From contig OX457064.1 in the NCBI GenBank assembly GCA_949752795.1, positions 107,609,454-107,673,453 on the forward strand: a DNA stretch of 64,000 nucleotides, given 5' to 3'. The translations under genes were made by a program, and so were the position numbers. This stretch comes from Hyperoodon ampullatus (taxonomy: Eukaryota; Chordata; Mammalia; Artiodactyla; Ziphiidae). This document shows, in pieces, positions 56,461 to 64,000 of this stretch (the stretch's first letter is position 1; every line of letters starts with the position of its first letter). A model generated the notes under the pieces. It was not told the origin of the DNA. It did no database searches and worked only from the letters and a program-made list of their open reading frames with translations.

Positions 56461-58137
56461 GTACCTTTGCTGTCCCAGACCTAGCATTAGCTAGCGCAGT
56501 GAAGTGTCATTCCATGACTCCCCAGGGGAGCTGACAGCGTCCTTTAGAGCTGGTTTGTAGACACTACAGTAGGTAGTGTCTGTTGTGATAGCATCTGCAT
56601 ATTTATAGCTCACCTTGGCTGTGAGAAGGAGGCTCCCACGGTATTTCAGAGTAGGATATCTGGTGCCACTGAAGATCAAGAGAAGTGAAGGGGTTTGAGG
56701 TATTTTGCAGGTAAACCAGGCAGAACCGTGGATTAGTTTGTTGTGTGTGTGTCGTGGCGTGGCAGTGTCGGTGATGGTGAAGGTTTCCAGCCAAGCAGCT
56801 TGGGGCAGAATTAAGAGGGCAAGGCCAGGTGTGGGCGTGGGGAGGACCGAGAGTTAAATTTGGTCATGTTCTATTTGGGATGTCTTGTCAGACGTCCAAG
56901 TGGCTACGTCAGTAGCCATCTGTCTGTTTGTGTCTGCATGCCAAAGTGAGATCTACGATTGGAGCTAACATTAGGGAATCATTGCTACATAAACGGTATT
57001 TATATAACAGAGTGGATGAAAACAGAGGAGTAGGGTGAGAAGGGGGCTTTGAGCCCCCGGCGTTCCCCCTGTTTATTCAGAGGCTGATCGAGGGGAGCAG
57101 CGGGCAGGCGGGCAAGAGGTATGCGAACCAGGAGACTCCACAGCCGGGAGGCCCGTGGCTGCTTAGGGCTTCGGGAAGTCAGACAGCATGAGCCCTGAAT
57201 GTGTGCGTTGGACGTTAATTGGGGAAGCTTTTCCCCTTGGCGTTAAGTCAGAGTCAGCTTCAAGCGGTGGGCTAGCTGGGGCTGGACAGGACTGTAGCGA
57301 AGGCAGCGTTTGTGTCCAGAGTTGGCTGCAGACCGGGCGTCTGATGGGCCTCACTCAGTTCATCTGCATTTCCTTCTTGGGGTTAGTCTCCATTTAGAAA
57401 GGAAAAAAATAGCCAGCATCCGAGTGTGGCTTGCGTCCCAGGCGCTGTCCATTGATGACCCTCATGTGCTCCCTCAGTCCCTGTGACGGTCCTGTGGGAC
57501 AGATGAATCTTCCCGGGGGATGTGTTAGGTGGTTAAGCGGTCACAGCCGAGTCTAGGCCTGTCTTGCCGCGTCTGCGCCGATGGCGTGGAGGGTCTTGCT
57601 CTTCGCCACCATTGTCTGCACAGACTCTGGCACGTTATTGCAAATACAGGACAGATCCATTGGACTTAGGACAACATGAGCTTTGAACTGGGACCAAAGA
57701 TGTCTAGGCCAGTGACATCTGACACACAGGTGACCTCTGGTCACATGTGGCTCAGGCAGTGGTTCAACTGTTAGGAGAGGGCGGCTTCGTCCTGAGACTT
57801 CTCTCCTTGTCCCATTGGTGACAGTGGTCTGGTAAGGTTTCCCCGCGTTTTTGTCACTGCTGGGCACTAAGATGTCTCCATGCAGCAGTAACTGGAGCTC
57901 AAAAGTGAAAACACCCCCAGAGAGTTCATTACCGGCCCTCTGAAGTACAGGTGGAGGGAGGCTGATTGCCTGCTGCTTTGTGGATGTACTTGCCAGTGGT
58001 CAGGTTTTTGGTTCCGGAAGTTGTGAGGTTGCTGTGCTCCTACGGGCCATCTCTTCTGGGTAGTAACTTCCAGGCTAAATTTGCCTTGTGCATCTTGCCT
58101 GCCCCAGGAGTTTGAATTTTTGTCTCTCGAAAGAGTG
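56461..58137 (+). other. DNAJB6 intron 1, with a possible MIR trace
   Basis: GCGCTGTCCATTGATGACCC and CTGTGGGACAGATGAATCTT around 57437-57510 may be reversed MIR. Otherwise nothing recognised. Confidence 0.4.
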
Positions 58138-58139
58138 TA

Positions 58140-59020
58140 CAGTTGATCCCTGAGCAACGTGGGGCTTAAGGGTGCTGACCCCTCGCAGTTGAAAATCTGT
58201 GTATGACTCTTGACTCCCCCAAAGTTAACTAGTAGTCCATTGTTGACCAGAAGCCTTACCGATAACAAAGTTGATTGGTATGTACTTTGTATGTTATATG
58301 TATTATATTGCTGTATTCTTACAGTAAGCTAGAGAAAATATTAAAATCATAAAAAAGAAATTGCATTCACAGTATTGTATTTATTGATAACGTAAGTTTA
58401 CATCATATTTTTACAACATAAATTGTCACTATCTACGTGACAAAACTGAAAAGATAATGTGAATGAAATTCACGTTTGTTTTTAGGTATGATAATTTGTA
58501 CATCGCTAATGAAACAGCAGCAGTATGATTGCTTTACGGTAGCCTGGTGTAATCGATATGATTGCTTCATGATAGCCGCCTATACGCTAATGAATGAACC
58601 ATAAAATTTTTATGACATACAGTATTACACTCATTCATAATACAGTATTGGAAACATTGTTACATTTTAAAAGAACCACTTGTGATAAGCTGATACTGGA
58701 GGGAGAGACATACTGTGTGGTTGTGTAATTCTTTGAAAGCAAAGATATAGAACAAAAACTAAAATGTTACTAATTTTGTATTAAATATCACTCACCTTAT
58801 ACCTATGTAAGGATGGACGGGTATATATTTACATTACATCTTTTGCATCCGTGGTTTACCTAACTTTTTCTTAATTTTTTCCATATTTCTAGGCTGCATG
58901 GTTCTGTGAGTTTTTTCAGATTGTTTCAAATCTCCAAAAAATTTACCAATGTTTATTGAAAAAAATCTGCATACAAGTGGACTTGTGCAGCTCAAACCCA
59001 TGTTATTCAAAGGTCATTTG
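58140..59020. mobile_element. MER2-like Tigger-family DNA transposon (non-autonomous)
   Basis: The left end CAGTTGATCCCTGAGCAAC and the right end, read in reverse (CAAATGACCTTTGAATAAC), form imperfect terminal inverted repeats, flanked by TA at 58138-58139 and 59021-59022. The 881-bp body is AT-rich with no open frame of note. The ends match the MER2/Tigger pattern I remember; the subfamily is uncertain. Confidence 0.75.
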
Positions 59021-59339
59021 TAGTTTTTTTAAAAAATACAATTTTAATAAAATTAAGGTGCACGATGCACATCTTAAACTTACACAAGGTTATATGTCAG
59101 TTGTTAAAGCTGGAAAAACAAACCAGATTCAATTTTAGGATATCGTTGATCTTAATTTTCTTATTGTTTTACTAAAATATTTGAATTAAATGAGTTAATG
59201 TTTATAGAATTCTTAGAATTTAAACATTCAGAATTATGCCCACTATACCTGTTTTGTTAAATTAAAAAAAATTTTAAAGTCCTGTTTTGTGCTTTCTCAC
59301 AAAGATGCCTGTGCACTCCTCCCTCTCATTGATAAGGTT

Positions 59340-59605
59340 ACATTTTATTTTTAAATTTTTATTTTAAAAAATGAGATATAATTGATTTGAGACATGTTGA
59401 TTTGAATCATTTGTCTTGCAACGTGATTGCCACCTGAGTTAGCTAACACCTCTTGCATTATGAAATTAACATTTTTTTTTTTTTTTTTTTGTGGTGAGAA
59501 CGTTTAACATCTAGTCTCTCAGCACCTCTGAATATATGACACAGTATTGTTGGCGGTAGTCACCATGCTGGGCGTTAGATCTCCATAACGCGTTGAAAAA
59601 TCTCC
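59340..59605 (-). mobile_element. Old L1M fragment
   Basis: GAGATATAATTGATTTGAGA, GTGGTGAGAACGTTTAACAT, GACACAGTATTGTTGGCGGT and GTCACCATGCTGGGCGTTAG follow reversed L1M text. The T-run at 59472-59490 belongs to it. Confidence 0.7.
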
Positions 59606-60484
59606 ACGCCGGTCAGACATACACAACGTGGGTTGTAGAGATACTTGTTTCTCCAGCACAGCTCTTTTTGCCTCCCCACCCTGCAATAGTGTTTGGTGGT
59701 TTTGGAGAGCATGGAGCATTGCGCGCTAATGAAGGTAATGGGATTCCATTCTGCAGTTCCAAGGCTTAAGGCTTCGATTCTCAGGGGTGTTCCCTTTCCT
59801 CTCCCTTGCAGTTCAGTGGACAGTTTTTCTCGTCTCCCTCTCTTGCAGTTACAGCCTTTGAGGAGCCTGAATTGTGGATTTTCGTTGCAGCCATTAGTGC
59901 TACAGAAGCAAGTCCCGTCCTGAAAGCACAGCAACAGCCCCGCCCACCTCGGGATCACCGTTCTTGGTGTAATTAATTCCCTGTTTCTGGCACTTTAACT
60001 GCTTCAGCTTAGCTGGCTCTTCAGATATGTTTGTTGGATTTTTATCTAACATTTCTAGAGATTTTGAGGTAGTAGGAGGGGTTTCTATTTTTGATTCTCC
60101 TGTGATAGCTTTGAGTTGTTTTTTGCACAAAGTTCCTGGACTGGTATGGAGGGGCTTTTTCCTTTGTGTGTGCTTCTTCCTGACCCTTGTATGTGGAGTC
60201 CTCTGTGAATGTCTGATGAGGGCTGCTCAGGCTGATGTGCACACCTACATGCTGAGTCATGATGCAACAGATTTTTTTTTACCATGGGTTGCTCCCCCGT
60301 GTTGAAAAGTAGAAATATAATACAACTGTGCATCCTGTTTGAGATGGGCATAGTTCCCAGTTGTGACCTTCTTTAACCCCAGCAAAGTGGCCTCACGGAG
60401 GTTGTGATCTCATGTATTTGTTTACAGTCAGAACATTTCATTTGAAAATCTGATCCTAGAATTTGGGGGAAGGCTACTGAAAGC
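59606..60484 (+). other. DNAJB6 intron 1 sequence with several antisense frames
   Basis: Minus-strand frames at 59575-59958, 59900-60130 and 60085-60351 adjoin or overlap. Their products are not recognised. This could be a decayed processed pseudogene or chance. Confidence 0.3.
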
Positions 60485-60499
60485 CTAGCTTCAGTTTTT

Positions 60500-60694
60500 T
60501 TTTTTTAAACTACGCTAATGTTTTTTTGTTTGGTTTTGTTTAATATTTATTTATTTAGGCTGTGCCAGGTCCTAGTTGCGGCATGCAGACTGCCAGTTGC
60601 GCCATGCAGGATCTAGTTCCCCGACCAGGGATGGAACCCGGGCCCCCTGCATTGGGAGTGTGGAGTCTTACCCACTGGACCACCAGGGAAGTCC
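60500..60694 (-). mobile_element. CHR-1-related SINE, antisense in intron 1
   Basis: GGCTGTGCCAGGTCCTAGTT, a GGCATGCAG-type block, TTCCCCGACCAGGGATGGAA, GGACCACCAGGGAAGTCC. TSD CCTAGCTTCAGTTTT is exact (60485-60499 and 60695-60709). Confidence 0.9.
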
Positions 60695-60709
60695 CCTAGC
60701 TTCAGTTTT

Positions 60710-61606
60710 GAGCACAGCTACTTGACAGAAGAACTTTGCTTTTTTGGGTGAAGTTACTTGTACTCGTGTGCAATAGGCCTGTTTCATGTAAGTTTTTGGT
60801 CACTGGCTTGATGAGGTGACTTAGTCAAATGTAAAGAAGTAAATTCATTGGACTTCACATCTTAAGAGGGAGCAGATGTGTAGGTTGTGTTTGGTTTGTG
60901 GGACCTGAGGCTCGATCCTCGTAGTGGTTGGTGGTGGAAGCAGCAGGGATTCGTCATCCTGCGTTGTGTAGTGATGGGGAGAACGCACTGCAGGTGTCCC
61001 CTGAAGGCCTGCGTTTTGGGTGCCCTCTCATTAGGACTGCCAGCAGGGGGACAGTGTGTTTGTTTTCATGTCTAACGACGGATGGGCACGGGAGGCCGGA
61101 GGGGCAGTTACAGGAATAGCCCTGAGTCAGAGCCAGGGGCTGTGGAAGGGTGTTGGCTGGTCACTAGCGAGGGCTGCCTGGCTGTGGAAGGTGTCTGCCG
61201 TTCCTGTGTAGCGTCCCCAGGGCAGGGACAGCATGTTAGGTGGCCGCGGGCTTGCCCAGTGCCTGGCACAGGAGTGCAGGGCGTGAGGAGGGGACCGATG
61301 CACTGGGCTGCTCAACAGGGGCCTGGCAGCTGGTGACCGGCGGGCCCCAAGGCTGGTGCAGAGTCACCTGTCGGTTTTATTTAGTTGAGACTATTCTTAG
61401 CTCATCTCAGAGCGTTTTTTCCTACGTTGGGAAGGGTCTTAGGGTATGAACCTTGGAATCAGCTCCCAGACAAGGCCCCGGCCCAACAGGCTGGTGGTTA
61501 GTGCCCAGGCAAGGCGACAGCCCTCACCCCTGCTCTGTCCACCCCTACCCCCAAGATGAGACCAGCCTTGGCAGTCTTGTCACTGACCATGGATTTCTGA
61601 TTGCAG
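60710..61606 (+). other. End of DNAJB6 intron 1
   Basis: The stretch is GC-rich toward exon 2 and ends with the acceptor region (GGATTTCTGATTGCAG). A CTCF-like word CCAGCAGGGGGACAG is at 61040-61054, one base off the core. No other exon was seen. Confidence 0.5.
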
Positions 61607-61698
61607 GACTCGTTTCCAACAGCCAGTTGAAACATGGTGGATTACTATGAAGTTCTAGGCGTGCAGAGACATGCCTCAGCCGAGGATATTAAAAAGGC
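61607..61698 (+). CDS. DNAJB6: DNAJB6 exon 2: last 27 nt of 5' UTR and codons 1-21
   Basis: The acceptor is the AG of ttgcag at 61605-61606 and the donor is gtaagt at 61699. The 27 UTR bases are followed by ATG at 61634 in a strong Kozak context (A at -3, G at +4). The reading is MVDYYEVLGVQRHASAEDIK K and then two bases of an alanine codon, so the intron is phase 2. This is helix I and the start of helix II of the J domain. The DYYEVLGV start is the family signature. Residue 16 is Ala, where I recall Pro in human DNAJB6. Confidence 0.95.

Positions 61699-64000
<2,302 letters not shown>

Overview
This window is vertebrate nuclear DNA, almost certainly from a cetacean and most likely a toothed whale. 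The reason is the repeats: about 35 copies of tRNA-derived CHR-type SINEs, including many of the short (about 210 bp) deletion-type copies known from cetaceans, together with L1, L2, MIR, old LTRs and Tigger DNA transposons. Nothing suggests prokaryotic, viral or plasmid DNA, and no new defence or mobile system was found.

The only convincing protein gene is the 5' part of DNAJB6, an Hsp40/J-domain co-chaperone, on the + strand. Its CpG-island promoter and non-coding exon 1 lie around 43975-44860, with the exon 1 donor after 44420. Intron 1 runs 44421-61606. Exon 2 (61607-61698) carries the start codon at 61634. Exon 3 (63835-63944) carries the HPD motif of the J domain. Both coding junctions have GT/AG signals and keep the frame, giving residues 1-58 of the protein. 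The rest of the gene lies beyond the right edge. The promoter has no TATA box. It has NRF1, ETS, GC-box and CRE-like motifs and a perfect three-unit heat-shock element at 44164-44178.

Positions 1 to about 43970 are read as intergenic DNA upstream of DNAJB6. The first 10 kb is GC-rich and poor in repeats; its long open frames look like composition artefacts. From about 10 kb to 42 kb the sequence is a dense, layered pile of transposable elements: an old LTR split by an L1 that itself holds two SINEs; an L1 inside an older L1 with SINEs in both; and two places where SINEs landed twice in the same target site.

Intron 1 holds a nearly full-length but dead Tigger1 transposon (50176-52434), a MER2-like Tigger element (58140-59020), old L1 pieces and nine CHR SINEs. 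All nine SINEs are antisense to DNAJB6, whereas the intergenic SINEs split 13 to 13 by strand. Repeat family names are from memory of the consensus sequences, without a RepeatMasker run, so subfamily labels are tentative. Boundaries of old repeats are good to about 10-30 bases; young SINE boundaries are set by visible target-site duplications (TSDs).
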